DNA of 64,000 nt, taken from NCBI GenBank assembly GCA_016709145.1, contig JADJEK010000002.1:620001-684000 (forward strand). The letters are read 5' to 3'. The notes under the pieces were generated by a model. The model saw only the letters and a list, made by a program, of their open reading frames with translations. It had not been told where the DNA came from and made no database searches. Positions 27,536 through 34,394 of the stretch are shown piece by piece. Origin of the DNA: Planctomycetota bacterium (GTDB lineage Bacteria > Planctomycetota > B15-G4 > JADJEK01). Numbering within the stretch: the first letter of the stretch is position 1; every line of letters begins with the position of its first letter. The position numbers were made by a program, and so were the translations under genes.

Positions 27536-28137
27536 GCTGGTCCCGGACCCTTCTTCGGGTCGGCGTCCACGTCGACCCCGAGCAGCTTGCGCAAGTTCGC
27601 CACGGCGGCGTGCACGCGTGACTTCACGGTGCCGACCGGGATGCCGAGGATCTCCGCGATGCGCTCGTACTTCATGCTCTGGCCGATCGCCAATGCCAAC
27701 ACCGCGCGCTGACCCTCGGGCAACTCCAGCAGCGCTGCGCGCAGACGCTGCTGATCCTCCGCCAGTCCGATCGCTTCGATCGGGCTCCGCGACGAGCCCA
27801 CCAAGTTCGACGCGCGATCTTCGTCCTCATCGTCCGAGGTGGCGTCGATGGACGTCGCCTCGGGCCGCGCGCGCTTCGAGCGATACACGTCGATCCAGAG
27901 GTTCTTCGCGATCCGGAACACGAACGTGTTCGGAGCCGCGTCCGGCGTGTAGCGCTCGCGCGCCTTGAACAGCCGCACGAACACCTCCTGCGCACAGTCC
28001 TCCGCGAGCTGTGGATCCCCACAGAGCGCGTGGAAGTAGCGCACGAGCGGGCGTTCGAAGCGGTCGACGATGCGATCGAAGACCTCGACCTCGCCCGCAG
28101 CGAGACGCAGAAGCAACTCAGCGTCTGGGTGCGTCAT
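27532..28137 (-). CDS. ECF-type RNA polymerase sigma factor
   Basis: A 201-residue sigma-70 family protein with region 2 (FDRIVDRFERPLVRYFHALC, EDCAQEVFVRLFKARERY, NTFVFRIAKNLWIDVYR) and region 4 (LELPEGQRAVLALAIGQS, YERIAEILGIPVGTVKSRVH). The two are joined by an acidic linker of about 40 residues rich in Asp and Ser. The ATG at 28137 follows AAGGGC. It is translated together with the membrane anti-sigma factor (ATGA overlap), the standard arrangement for signal-released ECF control. The upstream lipoprotein and tsaE genes are in the same direction. The regulon is unknown. Confidence 0.92.
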   Translation of the reverse strand: MTHPDAELLLRLAAGEVEVFDRIVDRFERPLVRYFHALCGDPQLAEDCAQEVFVRLFKARERYTPDAAPNTFVFRIAKNLWIDVYRSKRARPEATSIDATSDDEDEDRASNLVGSSRSPIEAIGLAEDQQRLRAALLELPEGQRAVLALAIGQSMKYERIAEILGIPVGTVKSRVHAAVANLRKLLGVDVDADPKKGPGPA

Positions 28138-28163
28138 GCGGCCCTTGCGGCTCGAACGGACGA

Positions 28164-28778
28164 CTACGCCCCAAGGTTCGACGGATTCTGGTTTTCCGGC
28201 GCCGTGGCGGACTCGGGGCCGACGTGGACGCAGACATCGCGGACCAACTGATCCAGACAGTCGCGCGTCGCGCGGCCGAACTCCGAATGCCAATACGCTC
28301 CCGTCGTAAGTGACGTCGGAGTCGGAAGATCAAGCGGCCGCTCGGTGTCGCACAGCACGCTCCCACGGGCCACGCGGGAAGCCAGATCGAGGCCGCCGAG
28401 ACCGATCAGTCGATAGTGGATCTCGACCACGGCGCGACGCTTGCGGCCGAACGACTGCGCCTTCTCGAACACGATCGTCTCTTGCGCGTCGACGTCGTGG
28501 AACTCGATCAAGGTCGTCGCGATGCGGTAGCGGACCGGCGCGGCCGGGTCCGTGGCCACGAGGAAGCGCTCGCTGCGCGCGAGCAACGTCCGCAGCATCG
28601 CCGTCGCTTCGACCGTGATCGCCGCGCCTTCGGGGCTCGGCGCCTCGTTCTTCATCTCGTCGACGTCGACCCAGACCCGCTGCGACTCCGGCCATGGCTG
28701 GATCGGCCGCAGGGCGGTGGTGTCCTCGCTGATGCAGCCGCCGGCGACACACACGAGCGCGAGCCATCCTCGCTTCAC
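28164..28778 (-). CDS. Predicted lipoprotein between tsaE and the ECF sigma gene
   Basis: A 204-residue protein with a lipobox signal (KRGWLALVCVAGGC, Cys16). The mature domain is mixed alpha/beta: PWPESQRVWVDVDEM, VEATAMLRTLLARSERFLVA and YRIATTLIEFHDVDAQETIV, then VVEIHYRLIGLGGLDLASRV. It ends with a helix and an Asn/Pro tail. The pattern resembles periplasmic CsgG/LpoB- or ABC-type auxiliary domains, but no confident family is recognised. The GTG start at 28778 overlaps the tsaE stop (GTGA); the sigma gene begins 26 bp downstream. Confidence 0.72.
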   Translation of the reverse strand: MKRGWLALVCVAGGCISEDTTALRPIQPWPESQRVWVDVDEMKNEAPSPEGAAITVEATAMLRTLLARSERFLVATDPAAPVRYRIATTLIEFHDVDAQETIVFEKAQSFGRKRRAVVEIHYRLIGLGGLDLASRVARGSVLCDTERPLDLPTPTSLTTGAYWHSEFGRATRDCLDQLVRDVCVHVGPESATAPENQNPSNLGA

Positions 28779-29260
28779 GACCCCACCTCCGTCGTCGGCA
28801 GACCCAAGCTCGCGAGGCGCGCACGCGAGTGCTCGCCCATCGCACGGAACTCCATCCGGCGCACCGTCTCGCCGACGACGTCGAGGCGGACCTCGAGCAC
28901 GTCGGCGCCGAATGCGCCCGCGAACCGATCGGCCCACTCGATGACCGCGACGTGGCCTTCGGCGAGGAACTCGAACAGTCCGGTCCGCGCGAACTCGTCG
29001 ACGTCGCGCACGAAGTACGCGTCGAAATGGTCGAGCGGCAATCGGCCGCCAGCATAGCCATGCATCACGTTGTACGTCGGGCTCTTCACCACGCGCTCGG
29101 CGTGACCGAGACCGCGAGCGAGTCCACGCACGAAGCACGTCTTGCCGGCGCCGAGCGTGCCGACGAGCAACACCACTTCACCGCCGACGCAGGTGCGGCC
29201 GACGCGAGCCGCCCACTCCTCCGTCGCCTCGGGCGACGTCGTTTGGACCACCGCTTGCAT
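28775..29260 (-). CDS. tsaE: tRNA threonylcarbamoyladenosine biosynthesis ATPase TsaE
   Basis: A 161-residue P-loop ATPase of the t6A pathway; it works with TsaB and TsaD in adding threonylcarbamoyl to A37 of ANN-decoding tRNAs. The Walker A motif is GTLGAGKT (residues 34-41). HFDAYFV, the conserved Thr/Tyr region (VVKSPTYNVM) and IEWADRF are diagnostic. The ATG at 29260 lies eight bases after the thiL stop. A later start is unlikely because the family N-terminal strand is already short. Confidence 0.93.
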   Translation of the reverse strand: MQAVVQTTSPEATEEWAARVGRTCVGGEVVLLVGTLGAGKTCFVRGLARGLGHAERVVKSPTYNVMHGYAGGRLPLDHFDAYFVRDVDEFARTGLFEFLAEGHVAVIEWADRFAGAFGADVLEVRLDVVGETVRRMEFRAMGEHSRARLASLGLPTTEVGS

Positions 29261-29268
29261 CACGCCGC

Positions 29269-30210
29269 TCAAGGCTCGCTCCCGAACTCGTGCTCGAACC
29301 CACGGGCGCCGAGCGTCCGACCGATGCATCCGTCCCACCCGATCCACTCGCGCTCCCGTGTGAATCGGCCGATCACCGTCAACGGGGTCCCGAGCTCCGG
29401 GTCACGCACGGCATCGGCCACGACATGCTCGGGCAACGCCACGATCAACTCGTAGTCCTCGCCGTCATGCAACGCATGCTCGAGCGCGCGAACTCCATCG
29501 CGCTGGGCCAGCACGTCCGCGGCGGCGCGGATCGGGATCGCGTTCAACTCGACGAACACGCCGACACCGCTCGCATCGGCCAAACGCACGAGGTCGATCT
29601 CGAGTCCATCCGACACGTCGATCGCCGCGTGAGCACCATGCACTTCGTTCAACCGCAGGCCAGCCCACACCCGCGGCTCGAACGAAAGGTGATGGCCGAG
29701 GATCGAACCGCCGAACTCACCGGTCACGCACACCACGTCACCGACGCGAGCCCCACTCCTCACGAGAGGCGGCCGCGCGCGCGCGCGGCCGATCACCGTC
29801 ACGTTCACGACCAGAGGTCCGCTCGATCGTTTCGTGTCCCCGCCCGCAACGGTGCACCCGTGCGCCGCGGCGGTCGAAGTCAACGCATCGAACAGAGCGT
29901 GCGCCTCCTCGCCCGTCGTTCCAGGAGGCAACGCCGTCGACGTGAACGCGAGCCAAGGCTCGCACCCCATCGCCGCGACGTCCGACAAGTTCTTCGCCAT
30001 CGCCTTGCGCCCGGCGGCCCAGAACCCGCACTCGGCCAACACGAAATCGATCCCATCGAGCAGCAGATCCGTAGTCACGACGACCGTGCGTCCCTCGGAG
30101 TCCGCGATCGCGGCGTCGTCCCCGATCCCGACCAACAACCCCGCACTCCGAGGAAAGCGCGCGGCGAGCGAGCGAACCAGTTCGACTACGTCTCGTTCGC
30201 GCAGAGCCAT
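29269..30210 (-). CDS. thiL: Thiamine-monophosphate kinase
   Basis: A 313-residue kinase that forms thiamine diphosphate from thiamine monophosphate. AIR-synthase-fold motifs are intact: LLVGIGDDAAIAD (metal-binding Asp pair), VVTTDLLLDGIDF, AMAKNLSDVAAMG and VAGGDTKRSSG (GGDT). A C-terminal segment AIDVSDGLEIDL carries the second metal site. The ATG at 30210 opens directly onto the family N-terminus (MALRERDVVELVRSLAARFP). It heads the tsaE-lipoprotein-sigma-anti-sigma group and lies downstream of the repeat-rich island at 30211-31143, which separates it from the thiE-like gene. Confidence 0.93.
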   Translation of the reverse strand: MALRERDVVELVRSLAARFPRSAGLLVGIGDDAAIADSEGRTVVVTTDLLLDGIDFVLAECGFWAAGRKAMAKNLSDVAAMGCEPWLAFTSTALPPGTTGEEAHALFDALTSTAAAHGCTVAGGDTKRSSGPLVVNVTVIGRARARPPLVRSGARVGDVVCVTGEFGGSILGHHLSFEPRVWAGLRLNEVHGAHAAIDVSDGLEIDLVRLADASGVGVFVELNAIPIRAAADVLAQRDGVRALEHALHDGEDYELIVALPEHVVADAVRDPELGTPLTVIGRFTREREWIGWDGCIGRTLGARGFEHEFGSEP

Positions 30211-30359
30211 CGAATCGCCGAACCTCGAAGTCGAGAGGGAGAGGGCCGGACAGCTTAGAGAGAGCCAACGCGCGAGCACGCGTCGGTCCGCAAGGACGGG
30301 AGCGACGCGCGAGCCGAAACGCGGGACGCACGAGCGAGACCCCGATGCACGAGACCCGA

Positions 30360-30394
30360 CCCGAACGCGATCACCGGCGGTCACCGCATCCGGG
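30360..30394. repeat. Degenerate 35-nt palindromic unit, first of a TA-separated pair
   Basis: The left arm CCCGAACGCGATCACC and right arm GGTCACCGCATCCGGG flank the trinucleotide GGC and are only partly complementary. It is separated from the intact unit at 30397 by the dinucleotide TA. The same degenerate-TA-intact order occurs at 57480-57551. Confidence 0.65.
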
Positions 30395-30396
30395 TA

Positions 30397-30431
30397 CCCG
30401 AACGAGATTGCCGCCGGCAATCTCGTTCGGG
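30397..30431. repeat. Intact 35-nt palindromic repeat
   Basis: Arms CCCGAACGAGATTGCC and GGCAATCTCGTTCGGG are perfect inverted repeats of 16 nt around GCC. Related units occur at 45545, 45633 and 57517. Arm sequences differ between copies, but both arms change together, so pairing is preserved. It is REP-like in size and placement. Confidence 0.8.
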
Positions 30432-30527
30432 CTACACCACGGGGAGCCATGGACTTGCGCGATCGTGTCGAAGGGTTGGAGTGCGAACGATGACCGCCGC
30501 CAACGGCGTCCAAGCCCGGGGACAGAT

Positions 30528-30600
30528 CGGGGACAGACGCACCTCCGTCCCCGTCGTTCGCCGTCGTTCCGGCCCCGGGGACAGACACGCCTCCGTCCCC
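30528..30600. repeat. GGGGAC palindromic repeat cluster
   Basis: Two units combine GGGGACAGAC/GGGGACAGACACG with CCTCCGTCCCC at 30528-30600, so each can fold back through GGGGAC/GTCCCC ends. A related half (GGGGACGGAGGCGCG) lies at 56436 in the opposite orientation. It is dispersed and of unknown function. Confidence 0.5.
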
Positions 30601-30681
30601 GTCATGGCCTTCAATCGCCACCGCGGAGCGCGAAGCGCGACCCGAAGCTCTCCCTCGGGTTCAAGCTCGCGCGTGCCCGGT

Positions 30682-30920
30682 AACCACTCCGTCGCCAAGG
30701 GACGTCGAGAACGGGCTCTCGCTGCGGCCATTCAGCAGCCCGCCGCAGCCGTGGCGATCCGCTCTACACGTCTCGTCAGTACGTCACCTGGGGCGAGATC
30801 CACAAGGGTCGCGAATCACGCCGTCGAGAAGCCACCCCTGCGGCTTTGAATGGCCGCAGCGAGAGCCCGTTCTCGACGTCCCTTCGCGTGAAGTCTCACG
30901 CGCGACTCAAGGGCGCGGGG
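30682..30920. repeat. Long interspersed repeat, copy 1, with 38-bp inverted arms
   Basis: This 239-nt element is collinear with 57684-57931. In this copy bases 30697-30734 and 30847-30884 are exact 38-nt inverted repeats around a 112-nt centre that includes the conserved stretch GTGGCGATCCGCTCTACACG. No transposase is encoded. The arms of the second copy are diverged. Confidence 0.8.
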
Positions 30921-30925
30921 GTTCC

Positions 30926-31022
30926 CAAAGGGGGGCTTCGCTCGTTTGTGAAGCCCCCCTTTGGTCGTTCGACCGCGAGCGGTCGAACGAGGGGGGTGCG
31001 GGGGGAACGAAGTTCCCCCCGC
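30926..31022. repeat. Cluster of three perfect GC hairpins
   Basis: Hairpin 1: 30926-30939 with 30950-30963 (14 bp, loop 10 nt). Hairpin 2: 30965-30976 with 30979-30990 (12 bp, loop 2 nt). Hairpin 3: 30998-31008 with 31012-31022 (11 bp, loop 3 nt). None is followed by a T-tract. The collinear repeat at island B lacks this block, so it looks inserted. Confidence 0.7.
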
Positions 31023-31078
31023 CTTCGCCTTCGGCGTCAAGGGAAGCGGTACGGCCTACGGCCGGTGTGTGACGGGGC

Positions 31079-31099
31079 CCGGGGGCCGTCGGCCCCCGG
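31079..31099. repeat. GC hairpin
   Basis: CCGGGGGCC and GGCCCCCGG are exact 9-bp arms around GTC, between the repeat island and the signal-peptidase-like gene. Without a T-tract, a terminator role is only possible, not shown. Confidence 0.5.
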
Positions 31100-31123
31100 C
31101 TCGGCTCGACACCCGAGGGGGCG

Positions 31124-31141
31124 TCGGGCCGAGCGGCCCGA
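31124..31141 (-). terminator. Possible terminator hairpin after the signal-peptidase-like gene
   Basis: The self-complementary stretch TCGGGCC-GAGC-GGCCCGA lies directly downstream of the leftward stop codon at 31144. It has a strong GC stem but no clear uridine run, so it may end transcription by another route or only stabilise the 3' end. Confidence 0.4.
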
Positions 31142-31143
31142 GC

Positions 31144-31629
31144 TCAAAACGGCATTGTCCCCAACACCCGCGCTTCGACTGCGGCGCGACGCACCAAGCC
31201 ACCCTCTTGTCGCGTCAGCGGATTCTCCGCGAGGACGAGCACCATTCCGTTCGGCACCACCGCGGCGACGTCGAGCCCAGCGGGCAACGGATACGGCTGG
31301 TCGTCATCGAGTCGTCGCACCTGTCGCCGCTCCGCATCGAGGGCGACGCGCTCGCCTCCGATCGCGACCACGCGCCCAAGGTGCAACACGCCGCGCGCAT
31401 CGCGCCAAAGCACGATGTGCCCGGCCTCGACCGCGTCGCGCTCCGCGAGCACCATCACGACCGCGCGGTCTCCGGCATGGACGTCGAACAACGGCGACGT
31501 GCCCTCGGGCAACTTCACCAACGAGTACCGCCAACCGAGACTCAGCACGTACGCCGCGGCGGCCACGAGCAGGACCCAACGCAGCGGTCGCCTCAAGCGC
31601 TTCGGATCGAACGGTCCCTTCGCGCTCAT
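31144..31629 (-). CDS. Signal peptidase S26-like membrane protein, probably lacking the catalytic lysine
   Basis: A 161-residue protein with one N-terminal membrane helix (LRWVLLVAAAAYVLSLGW) and an S26-like core: 'TSPLFDVHAGDRAVV' near residues 44-58 (a possible Ser box) and GHIVLWRDARGVLHLGRVVAIGGERV. A C-terminal PLTRQEGGLVRRAAVEARVLG resembles the last S26 box. In active signal peptidase I the region preceding RVVG has Lys (KR-V-V-G), but here it reads LGRVVAIGG, so the catalytic Lys appears absent. Its ATG overlaps the thiE-like stop (ATGA). It may be a degenerate relative or a different S24/S26-fold protein. Confidence 0.55.
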   Translation of the reverse strand: MSAKGPFDPKRLRRPLRWVLLVAAAAYVLSLGWRYSLVKLPEGTSPLFDVHAGDRAVVMVLAERDAVEAGHIVLWRDARGVLHLGRVVAIGGERVALDAERRQVRRLDDDQPYPLPAGLDVAAVVPNGMVLVLAENPLTRQEGGLVRRAAVEARVLGTMPF

Positions 31630-32243
31630 GACTGCCCCTCGAGAGCGCGGCGCAACTCACGCGCCGCCCGTCGCGGATCGCGGCTCCCGGCGATACCGCG
31701 CAAGACCCCGATGCCGCACGCTCCCGCGCGCACCACCGTCGCCGCATTGGTCGCGTCGATGCCGCCGAGCGCGACGATCGGAACGGAGGCGCGGCCCGCG
31801 AGTTCACGGAAACGCGCGAGTCCGAGCGCCGGCCCCTTGCCCGGCACCGCGAACACCGGCGCAAGGATCGCGAAGTCGACGACGTCGAGCGCTCGCGCGT
31901 CGATCGGATCATGCAGCGACAAGCCCAGCACGACGTCCGGACCGACTCGTTCGCGCACTTCGCGCGCCGGCGGCTCGTGTCGCCCGAGTTGGAGCGCATG
32001 CGCACCCGCCGCGCACGACGCGACGTCCGCGCCACTCACGATCACGGCGCCGTCGCGCCGATCGGCGATCGCGCGCACACGCGTCACGACCTCGCGCAAC
32101 TCGTCCGCGGAGCGCTCGCGCTCCCGCAACCACACGGCCGTGGCGCCGCCGTCGAACACGGCTTGCGCGAACGCCTCGACGTCCGCGACCGAGCCGCGAC
32201 CGGCGGAGACTGCGACGAGTCGAAGGGCCTGCGGGATGCGCAC
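31626..32243 (-). CDS. thiE: Thiamine-phosphate synthase-like protein (ThiE/TenI family)
   Basis: A 205-residue TIM-barrel protein. The C-terminal half is classical: GLSLHDPIDARAL, FAILAPVFAVPGKG (the T-x-T-K-like loop) and VPIVALGGIDATNAATVVRA plus GACGIGVLRGI. The N-terminal half is less typical. VWLRERE has Arg where ThiE usually has Lys in the QLREK motif, and the usual INDR motif reads VSGADV. The protein could therefore be a TenI-like aminase-type relative or a diverged ThiE. Nearby thiL supports a thiamine role. It is 42 bp downstream of the Helicase_C_3 protein gene and overlaps the next gene by ATGA. Confidence 0.68.
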   Translation of the reverse strand: MRIPQALRLVAVSAGRGSVADVEAFAQAVFDGGATAVWLRERERSADELREVVTRVRAIADRRDGAVIVSGADVASCAAGAHALQLGRHEPPAREVRERVGPDVVLGLSLHDPIDARALDVVDFAILAPVFAVPGKGPALGLARFRELAGRASVPIVALGGIDATNAATVVRAGACGIGVLRGIAGSRDPRRAARELRRALEGQS

Positions 32244-32285
32244 GACGCGGGAGCCTATCCGCGCCCACGCGCGGCGCGCGCGGCG

Positions 32286-34394
32286 TTACAGCTCGCCACT
32301 CGGGCGATGATGACCGTTGGGGTGCCCGTGATGGCCTTCGAGGAAGATGCCCTCGCGCGCGAGATCGGCCTCGATGCGCGCGAGATCGGCGCCGTCCTCG
32401 ACCACGATCGCCGTCGGCGACAGTCGTTCGAGCGGCACGCCGAGCTGCGCGAGGCTCTTCAGCACCCAATCCATGATCTCGCGGTTGCGGCCGCGCAGGA
32501 CCGTCATCTTGCGCGCCGACACGAAGCGCACCTTCTGCGCCCATTCCTTGACCGAGTAGACGACGTTCTGCGGGATCGCGGCGCGCGCGTTCTCCGACAG
32601 CACGCGCAGGATCTCGGCGACGTCGAGTCCCTCGGCGATCGCCTTCTCGACCGATGCTTCGGTGACGCGATAGCGGTAGACCGCGTCCGAACTCACGCGC
32701 TCCGCGAAGCGATCGAGCCGCGTGATCAGGTCGTACGTGTCGCCTTCCTCGGGGAACAGCAACACCTCGAAGTCCGGGTTGACCATGATCGGCCGACCGG
32801 CGGTCGCCTGTTCGGCAGGCAAGGTCCGACCGAGCGCGCGCGCTCCGAGCGGCGTCAGTCGGATCGCGTGCACGCGATCCCCCTTGAAGCCGAGGTCGAC
32901 GATCCCGAGCAGGTAGAGCCGGTCCTTCAGCCAATGGAACAAGGCCTGGCTCAGCCCGACCGAATCCCGCATCACGGCCGTCGGCGCGTACTGGTAGCGG
33001 TTCTGGAACGCGTCGCGGACGTGATCGACTTCGAGCCGCGCGAGGTACGCGCTGCGCGACGCGAACGGGATCGCCATCGCGTCGAACCAACGCCCGACTT
33101 CCTGCGTCGCGAGGATCGCCAGCAACTGCTCGCGCAACTTCGGCGCGTGGAACGCGTCGCCGTCTTGCATGCGCTCGGCGAACGCGGAGTCGAGCAGGAT
33201 GCGCAGCTTGCGCTCGAGCGGCTCGATCTCCCAACGTCGACCCTTCACGGTGATGTGCAGCGAACGGTCGGGGCGCGTCAGCACGAGTTTGTGCCGCACG
33301 CAGAACTCGTAGATGTAGTCGAACGCGTCGAGTCCGCCCAACTCGGGCTTCTTCGACAGGATGAAGTCGTCGGACAGCTTCTTCGTGACCGTGCGGTAGA
33401 TCTGCCCGCTCAGCGTCAAGCGAATGCGGTTGTGCGCGACGAACGACAGGAAGTTCGCGATGTCCGAGATCAGGTCGACGCCGCACGTGCGGATCTCGTC
33501 GAGTTCGGTGGACGGATCGGCGCAGAACTCGCGCCGGAACACCTCGACCACTTCGTCGAACAGCACCAGCGTGTCGTCGAACTGGTTGATGCCGTACTCG
33601 CCGAGCGCGAGGTGACGCACGGTGCCGAGCACCGCGGACTCGAGAGCGCGCTTGAATCGACGGCGATCCCAACGCGGCGCGTTCTTGCGCACGCGCTCGT
33701 AGACCGACTTGGGCGCGAAGCCGCCGGTCTCGGCGACGACGATGCGCACGACCTCGAGCAGTTCGGGCTCGAGTTTGCGCAACCGACTCGAGATCTCCTC
33801 GGGCTCGCCGATGCGTTGCAGCAGCGGCTCGAGTTCGGCGGCGCCGCTCGGCTTCGACAACGCGGCGTCGAGCCCGGCCGGATCCTGCGCGAACGCGTGC
33901 TTCGCGTACTCGCGGACGTGGAACAACGCGGCGAGCGGGCACTCCTCGTCCCACAGGAACGCGGACAACACGTCGCCGAGGTCCTGCGGCACCGCGAACG
34001 ACAAGTCGGCGGCACCGTTCTTGCCGCGCTCGCCCAGGCAGAACACGAAGCCGCGCTTCTGCAGCGCGTTCAACGCTGCTTCGACTTCGTACTGGCTCAT
34101 GTAGTTGAACAGCCGCGATCCCAGCACCTGCTCGCGGTTGGCCGTGTAGCCGTCGTCGCGCAGCAGGAACTTGAGCAGGTCGACGAGCTTGCGCGACAGG
34201 AACTTCAGACGTTTGCGGACCGCTTCTTCCTCGGTCATCACGACCTTGAGGAGCGCGACCAACTCTTCCGAAGTCTTCGGCACCGGGCCGTTGCCGTCCC
34301 AGAACGCGAAGTACTCGGACAGTTCGGCACGCGACCGCTCGCGCAGCAGTTGTTCGAGGCTGGGTGCCCGTCGGGCTCGCACCGCTTCAGCCAT
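32286..34394 (-). CDS. Helicase-associated protein with XPB/Ssl2 N-terminal-type domain (Helicase_C_3)
   Basis: A 702-residue protein with no helicase motifs of its own. The N-terminal half is alpha-helical with winged-helix-like segments (EEEAVRKRLKFLSRKLVDLL, DGYTANREQVLGSRLF, EVEAALNALQKRGFVF). Residues about 565-670 (IMVNPDFEVLLFPEEGDTYD, then AIPQNVVYSVKEWAQK) match the XPB/Ssl2 N-terminal domain seen in actinobacterial partner genes of XPB. The ATG at 34394 overlaps the end of the XPB gene by eight bases, so the two are translated together and likely form a complex. Its N-terminal extension is unassigned. Confidence 0.83.
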   Translation of the reverse strand: MAEAVRARRAPSLEQLLRERSRAELSEYFAFWDGNGPVPKTSEELVALLKVVMTEEEAVRKRLKFLSRKLVDLLKFLLRDDGYTANREQVLGSRLFNYMSQYEVEAALNALQKRGFVFCLGERGKNGAADLSFAVPQDLGDVLSAFLWDEECPLAALFHVREYAKHAFAQDPAGLDAALSKPSGAAELEPLLQRIGEPEEISSRLRKLEPELLEVVRIVVAETGGFAPKSVYERVRKNAPRWDRRRFKRALESAVLGTVRHLALGEYGINQFDDTLVLFDEVVEVFRREFCADPSTELDEIRTCGVDLISDIANFLSFVAHNRIRLTLSGQIYRTVTKKLSDDFILSKKPELGGLDAFDYIYEFCVRHKLVLTRPDRSLHITVKGRRWEIEPLERKLRILLDSAFAERMQDGDAFHAPKLREQLLAILATQEVGRWFDAMAIPFASRSAYLARLEVDHVRDAFQNRYQYAPTAVMRDSVGLSQALFHWLKDRLYLLGIVDLGFKGDRVHAIRLTPLGARALGRTLPAEQATAGRPIMVNPDFEVLLFPEEGDTYDLITRLDRFAERVSSDAVYRYRVTEASVEKAIAEGLDVAEILRVLSENARAAIPQNVVYSVKEWAQKVRFVSARKMTVLRGRNREIMDWVLKSLAQLGVPLERLSPTAIVVEDGADLARIEADLAREGIFLEGHHGHPNGHHRPSGEL

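Larger units (their letters stand above)
30211..31143. other. Repeat-rich intergenic island A
   Basis: The 933-bp gap contains no convincing gene. From left to right it holds two 35-nt palindromes (30360-30431), GGGGAC-type repeats (30528-30600), a 239-nt element with 38-bp inverted arms (30682-30920) and a string of perfect GC hairpins (30926-31022, 31079-31099, 31124-31141). Its overall order repeats in island B (57260-58047). Short open frames inside it translate the repeats and are not supported as proteins. Confidence 0.7.

Noticed and set aside
30481..30849. Possible small gene in island A, and a similar one at 57737-58051
   Set aside because: Both translate the same interspersed DNA repeat (shared AVAIRSTRLVSTS stretch), have no ribosome site and end at different places, so the similarity is at the DNA level.
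30697..30884. Complete insertion sequence
   Set aside because: The 112-bp centre between the inverted arms cannot encode a transposase, and none is in the window.
29269..32243. Thiamine (THI-box) riboswitch near thiL or the thiE-like gene
   Set aside because: No CUGAGA-like conserved core was found upstream of either gene.
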